The translations under genes and the position numbers were made by a program. The notes beneath the pieces were generated by a model that saw only the letters and a program-made list of their open reading frames with translations, did not search any database and was not told the origin of the DNA. DNA of 64,000 nucleotides from Bog-1340 sp964513515 (lineage in GTDB: Bacteria; Patescibacteriota; Minisyncoccia; Phycocordibacterales; GWA1-40-21): contig CAZEMP010000001.1 in assembly GCA_964513515.1 (NCBI GenBank), forward strand, positions 62,001-126,000, written 5' to 3'. Within the stretch, counting starts at the first letter, position 1; each line of letters begins with the position of its first letter. Shown here one piece after another: positions 30,540 to 39,785 of this stretch.

Positions 30540-31115
30540 ATGCGCAAAATTGTTTTTGATATTGAAACTAGCAATCTTTTTCAAGATGTTGCATCAAATG
30601 ATCCGGCAGCTTTAGATATGTCTGTTTGTTGTATTTATGATTACGAAACAGATAAATTTAGTAGCTATACCAAAGAGACACTTCCAGATCTTTGGCCTAT
30701 TCTTGAGAAAGCAGATTTGCTTATAGGCTTTAATAGTGATCATTTTGATATACCCATATTAAATAAATATTATTCTGGTGATCTTACAAAGATAAAAAGC
30801 TTGGACTTACTTAAAGAAGTGAAAAATTCTCTTGGAAGAAGGATAAAACTTGATACTTTGGCAGAAGCAACTTTAGGAAAAAATAAAAGTGGTCACGGGC
30901 TTGAGGCTATTGTGTGGTGGAGAAATGGAGAAAAGCAAAAAGTTATCGATTATTGTATTGATGATGTAAAAATTACTAAAGAGATATATGAATATGCAGT
31001 AAAAAATAAGATCCTAAAATATTTAGATGGAAAAGAAATTAGAGATATTAAGCTTGATACTTCAAACTGGGATAAAAAGGAAAATGCGACAATGACTTTT
31101 ACACTACCTTTTTAA
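30540..31115 (+). CDS. DEDD-type 3'-5' exonuclease-like protein (YprB family)
   Basis: 191 residues of RNase H-like fold. Acidic residues in order: Exo I VFDIETSNLF, Exo II LLIGFNSDHFDIPIL, the KLDTLAEATLGKNKSG segment, and Exo III DYCIDDVKITKEIYEY (the DxxxD form). Likely removes nucleotides from single-stranded nucleic acid; the true substrate is unknown. Co-transcribed with hisS and followed by a strong terminator. Confidence 0.87.
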   Translation: MRKIVFDIETSNLFQDVASNDPAALDMSVCCIYDYETDKFSSYTKETLPDLWPILEKADLLIGFNSDHFDIPILNKYYSGDLTKIKSLDLLKEVKNSLGRRIKLDTLAEATLGKNKSGHGLEAIVWWRNGEKQKVIDYCIDDVKITKEIYEYAVKNKILKYLDGKEIRDIKLDTSNWDKKENATMTFTLPF

Positions 31116-31229
31116 AAGCTGTTAGCTATTGGCTTATAGCTGTTAGGAAGTAAAAAACAAAGAGCGATTTCCTTCGGAAATCGCTCTTTGTTTTGCTAAA
31201 AGCTAACACCTAACAGCTAGAAGCTATTT
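31114..31229. terminator. Long inverted repeat serving as bidirectional terminator
   Basis: The central perfect hairpin ACAAAGAGCGATTTCC-TTCG-GGAAATCGCTCTTTGT (stem 16 base pairs) is flanked by a second inverted layer: AGCTGTTAGG and CCTAACAGCT (near 31155 and 31211). Short repeats like AGCTATTAGCTGTTAGC occur in each arm. It ends both the hisS operon and mltG. Confidence 0.85.
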
Positions 31230-32243
31230 AAGGTACTTAAACTTATTCTCAACATGCTCATCAAACGTCGTGGCATAATACATATTTCCATCATTACCAG
31301 TTAGGAAGTAAAAGTAACCTGTTTTAATAGGGTATATTGTAGCTTTTATTGCCTCTAGACCAGGGTTGGATATAGGAGTTGGTGGTAATCCCCTTTTTGT
31401 ATAAGAATTGTAAGGAGAATCAATTTTAAGGTCTTCTATTGTAAGCGTGGCGGTTGTCTTGCCATTTATATATTTGAAAGAAGAATCTACTTGCAAAGCC
31501 ATACCTATTGATATTCTTTTCCATAATATGCCAGCAACAATTTCTCTAGACTCTAAGGTCCTGGCTTCTTCCTCCACAATAGACGCCATTTTTATGACAT
31601 CAGATAATGATTTACCGAACTTTTCAATATCGAGCCTCAAGTCATTAATTTTTGCATTAAAATTATCTGTCATTATTTTAACAATGTCCTCTTCCTTAAT
31701 GTCTGGTACAAAAAAGTATGTATCTGGGAAAAGATATCCTTCAAGTTTTTGTTTTTCAATAATACTCAAAAAAACCTTCTTATCAAACGATGGAAAATTA
31801 TTTGTTATAATATCTGCAATCTCATATGAATTTACACCCTCAGGAATTGTGATTCTTACAGGTACTATATCTAGTTTACCGCGAGAAACTCTCCATGCTA
31901 AAGTTAAAACATTTTGTTTTTTGTATAATAAATAGTCTCCAGCGATCACTTTTTCATCACCAAGTGAAAATAAATATATAAAAGATTTAAACCAAAATTC
32001 TGATTGTATAACTCCTATATCTTTAAATTTTTCTGAAACTCCAGAAAGTGTTTCTCCGTACTTTAAATCATAGATAGATCCAACAGGAAAGTTCTTTGGG
32101 GCATTTAAGAAAAAAGCATAAAATAAAACAAAAAAAACCGCTATGATGATAGTGATCAGACCCCTTTTGTTTTCATAAAGATTATTTAAATATTCTTTAC
32201 GAGGAATTACCATTGATATATAAGGATTTTCGTTCTCATTCAT
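31224..32243 (-). CDS. mltG: Endolytic transglycosylase MltG (YceG)
   Basis: Membrane-bound lytic transglycosylase that terminates glycan strands. 339 residues: basic cytoplasmic N-terminus, one membrane helix (IIIAVFFVLFYAFFLNAP, about 30-47), a LysM-like region (IPEGVNSYEIADIITNNF), then the catalytic domain with LEGYLFPDTYFFVP, SIVEEEA (active-site glutamate), LQVDSSFKYI, PYNSYTKRGLPPTPISNPG and the C-terminal YYATTFDEHVENKF. Typical length. Upstream gene at 32257 is 13 bases away. Confidence 0.96.
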   Translation of the reverse strand: MNENENPYISMVIPRKEYLNNLYENKRGLITIIIAVFFVLFYAFFLNAPKNFPVGSIYDLKYGETLSGVSEKFKDIGVIQSEFWFKSFIYLFSLGDEKVIAGDYLLYKKQNVLTLAWRVSRGKLDIVPVRITIPEGVNSYEIADIITNNFPSFDKKVFLSIIEKQKLEGYLFPDTYFFVPDIKEEDIVKIMTDNFNAKINDLRLDIEKFGKSLSDVIKMASIVEEEARTLESREIVAGILWKRISIGMALQVDSSFKYINGKTTATLTIEDLKIDSPYNSYTKRGLPPTPISNPGLEAIKATIYPIKTGYFYFLTGNDGNMYYATTFDEHVENKFKYLK

Positions 32244-32256
32244 TTGAATTAGGATT

Positions 32257-33597
32257 TTATATAGGTAAATTTGAAGGAGCTTCTGATTTCTTTGATCCTA
32301 CCCTCTTTAAAGTAGGTGTCTGAGAAACCATTCCGCTTGGAAAATGAAATACGGTTGCTAATTCCTCCGTAGTAAGTATAAAAGGCTTACACTTTCTAAA
32401 ATTCTTATAAGGCCATTGGAAATAAGATCTTAGTTTGTAAGCGTAAAGAAAGCCTCTTTTCCATCTTGTTATTTTTTTATCATAATGTTTTTTCAAAAAA
32501 GGAAATATTCTCAAAAGATCTTTTTGAAAATTAGTAATATCTGCACCAGCTCCTGGCTTAAAACCATTTAAGTTATTTGAGCCAAATTGCTTAAGTCCGC
32601 CTATAAGGCCTCCGATGTTTATAGGTGTAAAAGATTCCTTTTCGGCTATATATATACTTCTTATCATGCAGTCGAACGGTGTCTTGGAAGCGCTTCTCTC
32701 GAGTGCCGCAATAATCTCCAAATTACCTTTTGTTGGATTAGGAAATCTAACATTTTTATCATCACCCTTTTCTGGTTTGGGAAGGGTAGATTCTTTAATT
32801 TTCTTAATCTCTTCAGCAACCTCATCTTTTAGATTTTTTGATTTTCCAAAGATGGAAATAGATGCTCTCTGAAAAATATTCGCCTTTTTAGGATCAACAT
32901 CTGATGTAAGTTCTCCATGGAACCAGCTTTCAGGTTCATGTTTTTGTAAAAGAATTTGTATCCATGCATTTTCTCCGGCTTTTAATGAACCAAGATATTC
33001 CAAAACTGAAGTAATTGGATCTATTTTATATTCCTCCTTCTGATCTTCATCTAGGCCGTAATCTATATATGTTTTTATTGGAAAAGCATCTTTCTTAGTG
33101 AGCGCATATTGAACTGCTGACATTTGATATTTATCCATATCAAAATAAAAATCCTTAGTATAATCATCTGCCTCAAAAATTTCTAGATTTGGATATTGAG
33201 CATACAATTGTGCTTCTACAATATTTCTAAACTTTGCTTCACTACACCAAACAAAGAAACGAACATATCCGCCAGTTGAAACGATTTCGCAAGAAAACCA
33301 TGGTCTTGTTTTCCCATCTAAAAAGGCTTCGCTATAATTTCCAGCACCACCCTGCATCAAATGAGAAAAGAATATTTCCATGGCAGCCGGAGACTTTGTT
33401 ATCTCCTTGGGTAATCTTATTTCAAGTAAGCAATTCTTCTGTTTTTCTATATACTTCATTGTTACCCATCTGAATCTTACTGTCCAAAATGTATAAATGA
33501 GAGCAATAGGAATAAATATAGGTAAAATAATCAAAAGATATTTACCTATCATTACTACCGCATCTGATCTAAAAAATTCTGAGTATATATTAAACAT
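32257..33597 (-). CDS. Conserved CPR-type membrane-anchored protein, no ATPase domain
   Basis: 446 residues: one N-terminal membrane helix (IGKYLLIILPIFIPIALIYT, 17-36), then an alpha/beta region with LLEIRLPKEITKSPAAMEIF, WFSCEIVSTGG, VEAQLYAQYPNLEIFEADDY. It ends FHFPSGMVSQTPTLKRVGSK and then PSNLPI. In other Patescibacteria, as I recall, a very similar region precedes a HerA/VirB4-like ATPase domain, where the PTLKRVxSKKxxxPxNLP stretch is the junction. Here the protein stops at that junction. It may be a subunit of a type IV secretion or conjugation-like membrane complex. Likely co-transcribed with mltG. Confidence 0.78.
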   Translation of the reverse strand: MFNIYSEFFRSDAVVMIGKYLLIILPIFIPIALIYTFWTVRFRWVTMKYIEKQKNCLLEIRLPKEITKSPAAMEIFFSHLMQGGAGNYSEAFLDGKTRPWFSCEIVSTGGYVRFFVWCSEAKFRNIVEAQLYAQYPNLEIFEADDYTKDFYFDMDKYQMSAVQYALTKKDAFPIKTYIDYGLDEDQKEEYKIDPITSVLEYLGSLKAGENAWIQILLQKHEPESWFHGELTSDVDPKKANIFQRASISIFGKSKNLKDEVAEEIKKIKESTLPKPEKGDDKNVRFPNPTKGNLEIIAALERSASKTPFDCMIRSIYIAEKESFTPINIGGLIGGLKQFGSNNLNGFKPGAGADITNFQKDLLRIFPFLKKHYDKKITRWKRGFLYAYKLRSYFQWPYKNFRKCKPFILTTEELATVFHFPSGMVSQTPTLKRVGSKKSEAPSNLPI

Positions 33598-33699
33598 TTA
33601 TATATCAATTAGTATTCAATATTATAACAAAATCTTATCTTAAAAGAAAATAGTCCCTTAAACTTTTGGGACTATTTTCAGCATTTCATAAACTATAAC

Positions 33700-34734
33700 T
33701 TATTTTACTACCTCGTATTTTCCATCTTTATTTTTGTGGAAATATTTCTTATTTTGCAAATTTATAACAATAGTATTTTCTTTTACATATCTCTCCTTCA
33801 TGACCTTATCCACTATTTCTTTTTTGGTCATAGGACCATTCTTTTCAATAACTTTCTTTATAACATCTTTTACTACACCGTTCATATAACCCCATTCTGA
33901 AAGAGCATAAAGACCACGTCCAACAAGTACGAATCTAGGATCTTTTATAAGTTCATTATGAGTTGTAGCAACATGGGCCTTCTTGTTGAACACTGTTGTA
34001 ATAGCCTTTGCAACTTCCTTGAAGTGTATTGGTGATCCATGCTTTCTTATTACTAAATATGCATAATCTCTTACTCCCTTTATGCTTATGTTTGGTGACA
34101 CTGTCTTTCCCCATTCACCTAATGGATTCTTAGAAATTTTCTTTGATAGATTTAACCATCTTTTTGCAATTTCCTCTGTTCTGTACTGCTCAGAAACATC
34201 TTCAATATAACTAAGAAAAGTCTTGATCATTTCTGGCTCAACCACTAATTGATCATCTTTCAAACTTTCATATAGCTTCTTAAGAGAGTTCTGAATTTTT
34301 TCTGCAAGATTGTTGTCAATAAACCATCTGTATTTAAAATCTTCATCTTCTTTCATTTTATTGAAAGGATGACCAATAACAAGAATAAAGTTCAAACAAC
34401 TTTGAGTGCTTGGATCTTTTGAAATAGCGTCGAGCAAATCTTGCTCAACAACTATACCACCCATACTTCCAATTATTTTTTCTATTTCATCAAATGTAGC
34501 TTTTTCTTCTGTGTATGATTTTGACTTTCTAATAGTATTTATAGCGTGATTTTCTATCTGTCTTACTCTCTCACGAGTAATGCCATAAGCCTTACCAATC
34601 GCATCTAAAGTCATTCGATCTGGATTCTTACCCAAGCCATATCTTTTGGTAATAATATCTCTTGATCTTTCTTGTAAAGCAACAAGAAGTTTTTTTGCAG
34701 ACTGTTTTGGCTTGAAATTTAAGGCTATTTTCAT
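33700..34734 (-). CDS. Sigma-region-4-like HTH fused to HARE-HTH domain
   Basis: 344 residues. Residues about 10-72 are a sigma70 region 4 (QERSRDIITKRYGL, LDAIGKAYGITRERVRQIEN) that would read a -35 box. No region 2 or 3 is present. After a helical linker, residues 230-330 contain a HARE/RpoE-delta-like winged helix (GSPIHFKEVAKAI, HVATTHNELIKDPRFVLVGRGLYALSEWGY). It might be an anti-sigma-like or transcription-accessory protein rather than a complete sigma factor. Recurrent in Patescibacteria, from memory. Confidence 0.8.
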   Translation of the reverse strand: MKIALNFKPKQSAKKLLVALQERSRDIITKRYGLGKNPDRMTLDAIGKAYGITRERVRQIENHAINTIRKSKSYTEEKATFDEIEKIIGSMGGIVVEQDLLDAISKDPSTQSCLNFILVIGHPFNKMKEDEDFKYRWFIDNNLAEKIQNSLKKLYESLKDDQLVVEPEMIKTFLSYIEDVSEQYRTEEIAKRWLNLSKKISKNPLGEWGKTVSPNISIKGVRDYAYLVIRKHGSPIHFKEVAKAITTVFNKKAHVATTHNELIKDPRFVLVGRGLYALSEWGYMNGVVKDVIKKVIEKNGPMTKKEIVDKVMKERYVKENTIVINLQNKKYFHKNKDGKYEVVK

Positions 34735-34798
34735 GTTCTAATATTTAATGAGTTGATACTAGCATACAATAGTAATGGCGTCAACCACCTATTGACAA

Positions 34799-37657
34799 TT
34801 ATATTACAAAATTGATTATTCTGTTTTTAACAAAGATTTTCTTAATTATTTTTACATTTTTCAACCACTTGACAACGTGTTCATTTTTTAAAGCTGTAGC
34901 TTCAACCATCTGCTCATCCGAATCTATAGGAACCTCAATAGTTGCCCTTACCTTTCCACTAATTTGAACTATTATTTTTACAATCGATGAAATTAATTTT
35001 GTATCATCATATTCAGGCCAGGCCTCAGTAACAATAAGTTTTTTATTACCAAAATTCTTCCAAATCTCTTCGCACATATGTGGAGCAAACGGAGAAAGAA
35101 TTTTTATAAAATCTAGATAAGCTTTTTTACTTATATTTTGTTCTGATTCAAGTAGGTTTGAAAATATCATCATAGAAGATACTGCTGTGTTTGCATTGAA
35201 AGATAATATATCTTCTCCAACTTTTTTAATCGTTTTGTTTAACGATAAAATAACCCTTTCACTATCTGTAAATTTATCAATGACTTTATCTTGTAATTTC
35301 CATACTCTTTCCAAAAATCTTCTCGATCCTATCATGCTGTCTGTACTCCATGATATCTCCTGCTCAAAAGGACCCATAAAAGATTCATAAATTCTTAATG
35401 TATCTGCACCAACATTTTTTATAACGTCATCCGGGTTAACAACATTTCCCCATCTTTTGCTCATTTTTCTTCCATCAGAGCCAAGAACTGTACCTTGATT
35501 TCTAAGTTCCTTAAATGGTTCTTTACCTGAAACAATACCAATATCAAATAAAAACTTATGCCAAAATCTTGCATATATTAGATGTCTTGTAGCGTGCTCT
35601 GTACCACCCACATACATATCTACCGGTGACCAATACTTTTCTTTCTTTTTATCTACAATGGCTTTATTATTTTTTGGATCAATAAATCTTAAATAATACC
35701 AAGAAGAACCGGCCCACTGTGGCATTGTGTTTGTTTCCCTTTTAGCTTTCTCTCCACAATTTGGACATTTAGTATTTACCCAACTCTTCATGTCAGCAAG
35801 AGGTGACTCTCCTGTACCTGTTGGCTCATACGATTTAACTTTTGGAAGTAAGACTGGTAAATCCTTTTCTGGCACTGGCACAACTCCGCATGTCTCACAA
35901 TGAATAAGTGGTATTGGCTCTCCCCAATATCTCTGTCTTGAAAAAACCCAATTTTGGAGTTTGTATGAAGTGGTCAATTTTCCACCAGCAAATTCTGTTA
36001 TGTCTTTTTTTACTTCAGTATTTTTTCTACCATCAAACCTGCCAGAATTTACCATTACTCCGTCGAGAGTATAACAATCATTGTTCAAAACTCTTTTCCA
36101 CATAAGCTTTAAATCGTCACGGTTTAAAAATTTCTCCATTTCTTCTGCTGTGAGCCACTCGGTTTTGTGTAGCTTCTTTTCATGTTCTGCTATCGGAGCA
36201 GTTTCTCCATTTTTTAGTTTGTATAAAAGTGGTGTCCAGTGAGCAAGACGATTTTCATTCTTTACTGCTTGATAAAAGCTAGCATCAACTTGAAAACCTA
36301 AAGCGCGAACAAAAACTGCATTAGCATATCCAGTTTCTTCCTTTATTTCTCTGACACCAGCATCTGCTATGTCCTCATCTTCATTTACACCCCCAGTAAC
36401 AAATCCTCTCCAATCATTTTTTGTCCAATGTACGCCTAAATATTTTTCTTCTGACCAATGTTTAATTATACAAACCATAACAGTTCTCTCTGTATAAGGT
36501 AAATTTTCGCGAACTGCATCATCACCAATAGTTCTTACAAATTTTGGTCTTATTACTTCTTTAATAGGAAGATTATATTTCTTTGCAAAAGCAAAATCGC
36601 GCTCATCATGAGCCGGAACCGCCATAACTGCACCTGTACCATAATGAGCAAGTACGTAGTCTGAAATATATACTGGTATTTTTTCTTTAGTAATAGGGTG
36701 CTTCACAATCACACCCTTTAAAGGGACGCCTGTTTTTTCTCTTGATTCTGATGTGCGTTCAATTTCTGATTTTGTTTTTGTAAGATTTATGTAATCTTGT
36801 ACATCATTCCAATTTTCAATCTGTGGTTTTAGCTTATCAATAAGTTTATGCTCTGGTGCTAAAACTACATAAGTTACACCAAACAAAGTATCTGGTCTTG
36901 TTGTAAAAACAATCACTTTCTCATCTGAATTGGCAATATTAAACCATAATTCTGAACCTTCACTCTTTCCTATCCAATTCCTCTGAAGTTCTTTTATATG
37001 TTCAGGCCAGTCAAGTTCTTTTAAATCAAGAAGAAGTCTTTCTGCATAATCACGAATCTTTAACACCCATTGTCTCATTGGCTTTTTTTCAACCACTGTT
37101 CCACACCTCTCACATTTACCATCTTCCAAATCTTCATTAGCTAGACCGGTCTTACATGAAGGACACCAATTGATCGGCTCGTTAGATTCATAAGCTAGAC
37201 CCTTTTTAAAAAGTTGTAAAAAAATCCATTGTGTCCATTTGTAATATTTTGGGTCGGTCGTATTTATTTCACGATCCCAATCATAACTAAGACCAATCAT
37301 CTTTATCTGCTCTTTATATCTTTTAACATTCTTCTTTACAGCAGTCGCTGGATTGATCTTCATCTTTATCGCGTATTGTTCTGCTGGTAAACCGAAAGCG
37401 TCCCATCCCATAGGATGAAGTATGTTAAAACCTTGCATTCTCTTTAGTCTAGAATATATGTCTGTTGCAATGTATCCTCTTGGATGTCCAACATGTAAAC
37501 CTTCTCCAGATGGATAAGGGAACATATCCAAAACATAGTATTTTGGATTATTATTTTTTTCAGAAGTTTTATAAACTTTTTTCTTGTCCCAAATAGCTTG
37601 CCATTTTTTCTCTATTTTTAAATGATTATATTTTAAATTCTGAGGTTTTAGTTTCAT
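34799..37657 (-). CDS. leuS: Leucyl-tRNA synthetase with a Nudix domain inserted in the editing domain
   Basis: Class I synthetase, about 952 residues. HIGH motif PYPSGEGLHVGHPRGY (51-66), two zinc CxxC pairs (CPSCKTG and CERCG), editing-domain TTRPDTLFG (256-264) and GTGAVMAVPAHDERD (344-358), then KMSKR signature near the C-terminus. Numbers count from an in-frame TTG at 37669; the ATG at 37657 is the likelier start. Between KYNLPIKEVI and TLDGVMVNSG lies an extra 160 residues carrying a full Nudix box, GGVNEDEDIADAGVREIKEE (426-445), TGY. A large insertion exactly inside CP1. Confidence 0.97.
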   Translation of the reverse strand: MKLKPQNLKYNHLKIEKKWQAIWDKKKVYKTSEKNNNPKYYVLDMFPYPSGEGLHVGHPRGYIATDIYSRLKRMQGFNILHPMGWDAFGLPAEQYAIKMKINPATAVKKNVKRYKEQIKMIGLSYDWDREINTTDPKYYKWTQWIFLQLFKKGLAYESNEPINWCPSCKTGLANEDLEDGKCERCGTVVEKKPMRQWVLKIRDYAERLLLDLKELDWPEHIKELQRNWIGKSEGSELWFNIANSDEKVIVFTTRPDTLFGVTYVVLAPEHKLIDKLKPQIENWNDVQDYINLTKTKSEIERTSESREKTGVPLKGVIVKHPITKEKIPVYISDYVLAHYGTGAVMAVPAHDERDFAFAKKYNLPIKEVIRPKFVRTIGDDAVRENLPYTERTVMVCIIKHWSEEKYLGVHWTKNDWRGFVTGGVNEDEDIADAGVREIKEETGYANAVFVRALGFQVDASFYQAVKNENRLAHWTPLLYKLKNGETAPIAEHEKKLHKTEWLTAEEMEKFLNRDDLKLMWKRVLNNDCYTLDGVMVNSGRFDGRKNTEVKKDITEFAGGKLTTSYKLQNWVFSRQRYWGEPIPLIHCETCGVVPVPEKDLPVLLPKVKSYEPTGTGESPLADMKSWVNTKCPNCGEKAKRETNTMPQWAGSSWYYLRFIDPKNNKAIVDKKKEKYWSPVDMYVGGTEHATRHLIYARFWHKFLFDIGIVSGKEPFKELRNQGTVLGSDGRKMSKRWGNVVNPDDVIKNVGADTLRIYESFMGPFEQEISWSTDSMIGSRRFLERVWKLQDKVIDKFTDSERVILSLNKTIKKVGEDILSFNANTAVSSMMIFSNLLESEQNISKKAYLDFIKILSPFAPHMCEEIWKNFGNKKLIVTEAWPEYDDTKLISSIVKIIVQISGKVRATIEVPIDSDEQMVEATALKNEHVVKWLKNVKIIKKIFVKNRIINFVI
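36074..36553 (-). other. Nudix hydrolase domain inserted in LeuRS
   Basis: About residues 373-532. The box fits GX5EX7REUXEEXGU completely: first Gly425-area, Glu, REIKEETGY. Flanking strands (RTVMVCIIKHWSEEKYLGVH and HWTPLLYKLK) fit a Nudix fold, with a WLTAEEMEKFLNRDDL C-terminal helix. An independent nucleotide pyrophosphatase or an ADP-ribose-like sensor fused into a synthetase is plausible; the substrate is unknown. Confidence 0.88.
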
Positions 37658-37735
37658 AACATTGTGCAACTTTTATAAAAAATTATCTTTTAATACTACA
37701 ATAAATTATCTTATTGATAAAGGGTAATAAAAAAC

Positions 37736-37763
37736 TTGACAAAAGATAGTTATGCTATATATT
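37736..37763 (+). promoter_or_regulatory. Promoter of the cassette at 37837
   Basis: TTGACA (37736-37741), a 16-base spacer, TATATT (37758-37763). Confidence 0.88.
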
Positions 37764-37836
37764 ACTAGACTTATGTTCTTTCGTTTTATATCGCAATCAA
37801 TTTTTGTCGAGAAAACAAACCCGTAATGGAGGATCG

Positions 37837-37995
37837 GTGCGAGTCAGGAAGCATCACATACTCACAGGTAGGGTGATGGAGTCGTTCTGTCCCGGATTCA
37901 AGGGCTTCGACAAGAGGATGAAGGAGAGGGCGGTACTGCGTGTGTACGACCACCTGAAGAGTCAGGGCGAGCTCGTCCACATGGGGAGGAAGTAA
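37837..37995 (+). CDS. Small basic cassette protein, 52 residues
   Basis: Not recognised. Very basic: MRVRKHHILTGRVMESFCPG and RMKERAVLRVYDHLKSQGEL. The frame opens at TTG 37804, but GGAGG lies five bases before the GTG at 37837, so I use that start. GC-rich codons with its own promoter and terminator. A ribosome- or nucleic-acid-associated role is suggested only by charge. Confidence 0.75.
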   Translation: MRVRKHHILTGRVMESFCPGFKGFDKRMKERAVLRVYDHLKSQGELVHMGRK

Positions 37996-38018
37996 CGCTG
38001 GGCAACCAGCAAAAAGAC

Positions 38019-38046
38019 GGCGGGGTAATCACCCCGCCTCTTTCTA
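38019..38046 (+). terminator. Intrinsic terminator of the cassette at 37837
   Basis: GGCGGGGT-AATC-ACCCCGCC (38019-38038), then TCTTTCT. Confidence 0.93.
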
Positions 38047-38054
38047 TTCTCATT

Positions 38055-39122
38055 TTATTCGTCTTCCCTCTCAGGTTTAGCTAATTCTAGTATTTCTAGA
38101 TCTGAATCAATACCAGTGATTCTTACAACATCCTTATCAATCTTTTTAAACTCTTTATTTGAATTATTAAAGTGACTTACCGTTGTAGAAAGTGCATTAC
38201 CGAGCTTTTCTTGATATTCGCCATAGCTTCTTAAATGTTTTTGTAAACTCTCAACGTTTTTCTTTATATCTTTTGCTGATTCTTCAATCTGAAGTGCTTT
38301 CAAACCTTGTAGAACCGTTTGTAGATATGCAAGAAATGATGTTGGAGAAACAATAATTACATGCTTTTCTTTAAATGCGTATTCAACGAGATCTCTGGTA
38401 TTTACTTTTATAGCTCCAACTTGAGATATAAGAAGATCATAATATATAGCTTCATGCGGAATAAACATAAATGCAAAATCCATTGTCCCCTCGCCCGCCT
38501 TAACATATTTTGCCGTCTCATCTATTCTTTTCTTTAAATCTTCTTTAAAAAGTTTCTCTAATCTTTCTTTTTCAACTTGATTCTTTTCATCAACAAGACG
38601 GTTGTAATTTTCAAGAGAGAATTTGGAATCTATAGGTATTATTTTATCTTTTACAAAAACAACAGCGTCCACAATAGTTCCATCTTTAAATGAATATTGC
38701 ATTTGATAGCTTCCTGTCGGTAAAACATTTTTTAGTAATGTTTCAAGATAATATTCTCCGAGAATTCCTCTTTGTTTAGGATTTTTAAGAATATCTTGCA
38801 AAGATTGAAGTTGGTCCGCAAAAGAAACTACTTGCTTATTTGTCTCATCAAGTCTTGTTAATTTTTCTGTAATATCACGAATAATATTGAAAGATTCCGT
38901 AGATTGATGTTTCAAAGATTCGTGCATTTGCTTTGAATTCTCACCTATTTTTTTATCTACAGTTCTATTAAGCTCATTGATCTGCTCTAAAATTAGCTTA
39001 AGACCAATATCTTCACCTTTGTTTTCTTTATTAGATTCATGTTTAACTATGTAATACAGGAGAGCTGCGATTATAACTATGAGTATAAGTAAAATAATTG
39101 TTAATACTGTTGCAAAATTCAT
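38055..39122 (-). CDS. rmuC: DNA recombination protein RmuC family
   Basis: 355 residues from the chosen start: one N-terminal membrane helix (ATVLTIILLILIVIIAALLYY), a coiled-coil region (LKLILEQINELNRTVDKKIG), then the RmuC nuclease-like core with ILKNPKQRGILGEYYLE, VVFVKDKIIPIDSKFSLENY and FMFIPHEAIYYDL. RmuC limits inversion at short repeats. The frame opens at 39182; the ATG at 39122 follows the extended -10 TGGTATAAT by six bases, suggesting a leaderless message. Confidence 0.92.
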   Translation of the reverse strand: MNFATVLTIILLILIVIIAALLYYIVKHESNKENKGEDIGLKLILEQINELNRTVDKKIGENSKQMHESLKHQSTESFNIIRDITEKLTRLDETNKQVVSFADQLQSLQDILKNPKQRGILGEYYLETLLKNVLPTGSYQMQYSFKDGTIVDAVVFVKDKIIPIDSKFSLENYNRLVDEKNQVEKERLEKLFKEDLKKRIDETAKYVKAGEGTMDFAFMFIPHEAIYYDLLISQVGAIKVNTRDLVEYAFKEKHVIIVSPTSFLAYLQTVLQGLKALQIEESAKDIKKNVESLQKHLRSYGEYQEKLGNALSTTVSHFNNSNKEFKKIDKDVVRITGIDSDLEILELAKPEREDE

Positions 39123-39197
39123 GATGTCATTATACCAATAAATAATAAATGTGGTAATATTAAAAAGTTTAAAATTATTCATAATTTTGAAAAAACT

Positions 39198-39650
39198 ATG
39201 TCATTACACAAACAAATAAAGGATGGGATAAAAGAAGCTATGATAAAAAAAGATGCGCTTCGCCTTACGGTGCTTCGTAATATTTCCTCTGTTTTCACAA
39301 ACGAAATGATTGCTAAAAAAATCACTACGGAAGAGCTTTCTGATGAAGATGCAATAAACATAATTAGAAGACTAGTTAAGCAAAGAAAAGATTCGATTGA
39401 CCAATTTACAAAAGGAAATCGTATGGATCTTGTAAAAAATGAGGAGGATGAGATGAAAGTACTTGAAACTTTTCTTCCTAAAATGATGGAGAGAGGTGAA
39501 GTAGAAAAAATAATTAAAGCAAAAATATCAGAAGCCGGAACAATAGATAAAGCAAAGCTCGGTCAATTCATGGGAACAATAATGAAAGAACTGAAAGGAA
39601 AAGCTGATGGAATGCTTGTAAAAAATATTTTGGAGGAATTGGTAAAATAA
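39198..39650 (+). CDS. yqeY: GatB/YqeY domain protein
   Basis: 150 residues: LHKQIKDGIKEAMIKKDALR, the LRNISSVFTNEMIAKK helix, IRRLVKQRKDSIDQFTKGNR, then the YqeY tail MKELKGKADGMLVKNILEEL. It resembles the C-terminal tRNA-binding domain of GatB; as a free protein its role is not established. Divergent from rmuC. Terminator at 39670. Confidence 0.93.
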   Translation: MSLHKQIKDGIKEAMIKKDALRLTVLRNISSVFTNEMIAKKITTEELSDEDAINIIRRLVKQRKDSIDQFTKGNRMDLVKNEEDEMKVLETFLPKMMERGEVEKIIKAKISEAGTIDKAKLGQFMGTIMKELKGKADGMLVKNILEELVK

Positions 39651-39669
39651 TATTTATATATTAGACATT

Positions 39670-39708
39670 AAAAAGCATCTGATTTTAAAAAATTGGGTGC
39701 TTTTTAAT
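39670..39708 (+). terminator. Intrinsic terminator of yqeY
   Basis: AAAAGCAT pairs with GTGCTTTTT around an AT-rich loop, with a T-run within the right arm. The -35 box of the next cassette begins at once (39709). Confidence 0.6.
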
Positions 39709-39736
39709 TTGACATAACTCAATATAGTGTTATAGT
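39709..39736 (+). promoter_or_regulatory. Promoter of the cassette at 39786
   Basis: TTGACA (39709-39714), a 16-base spacer, TATAGT (39731-39736). Confidence 0.88.
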
Positions 39737-39785
39737 TGAACTTGAGCTTTGTTCACCACGTCGTAAACAGAGAGGTTCTTAAACA

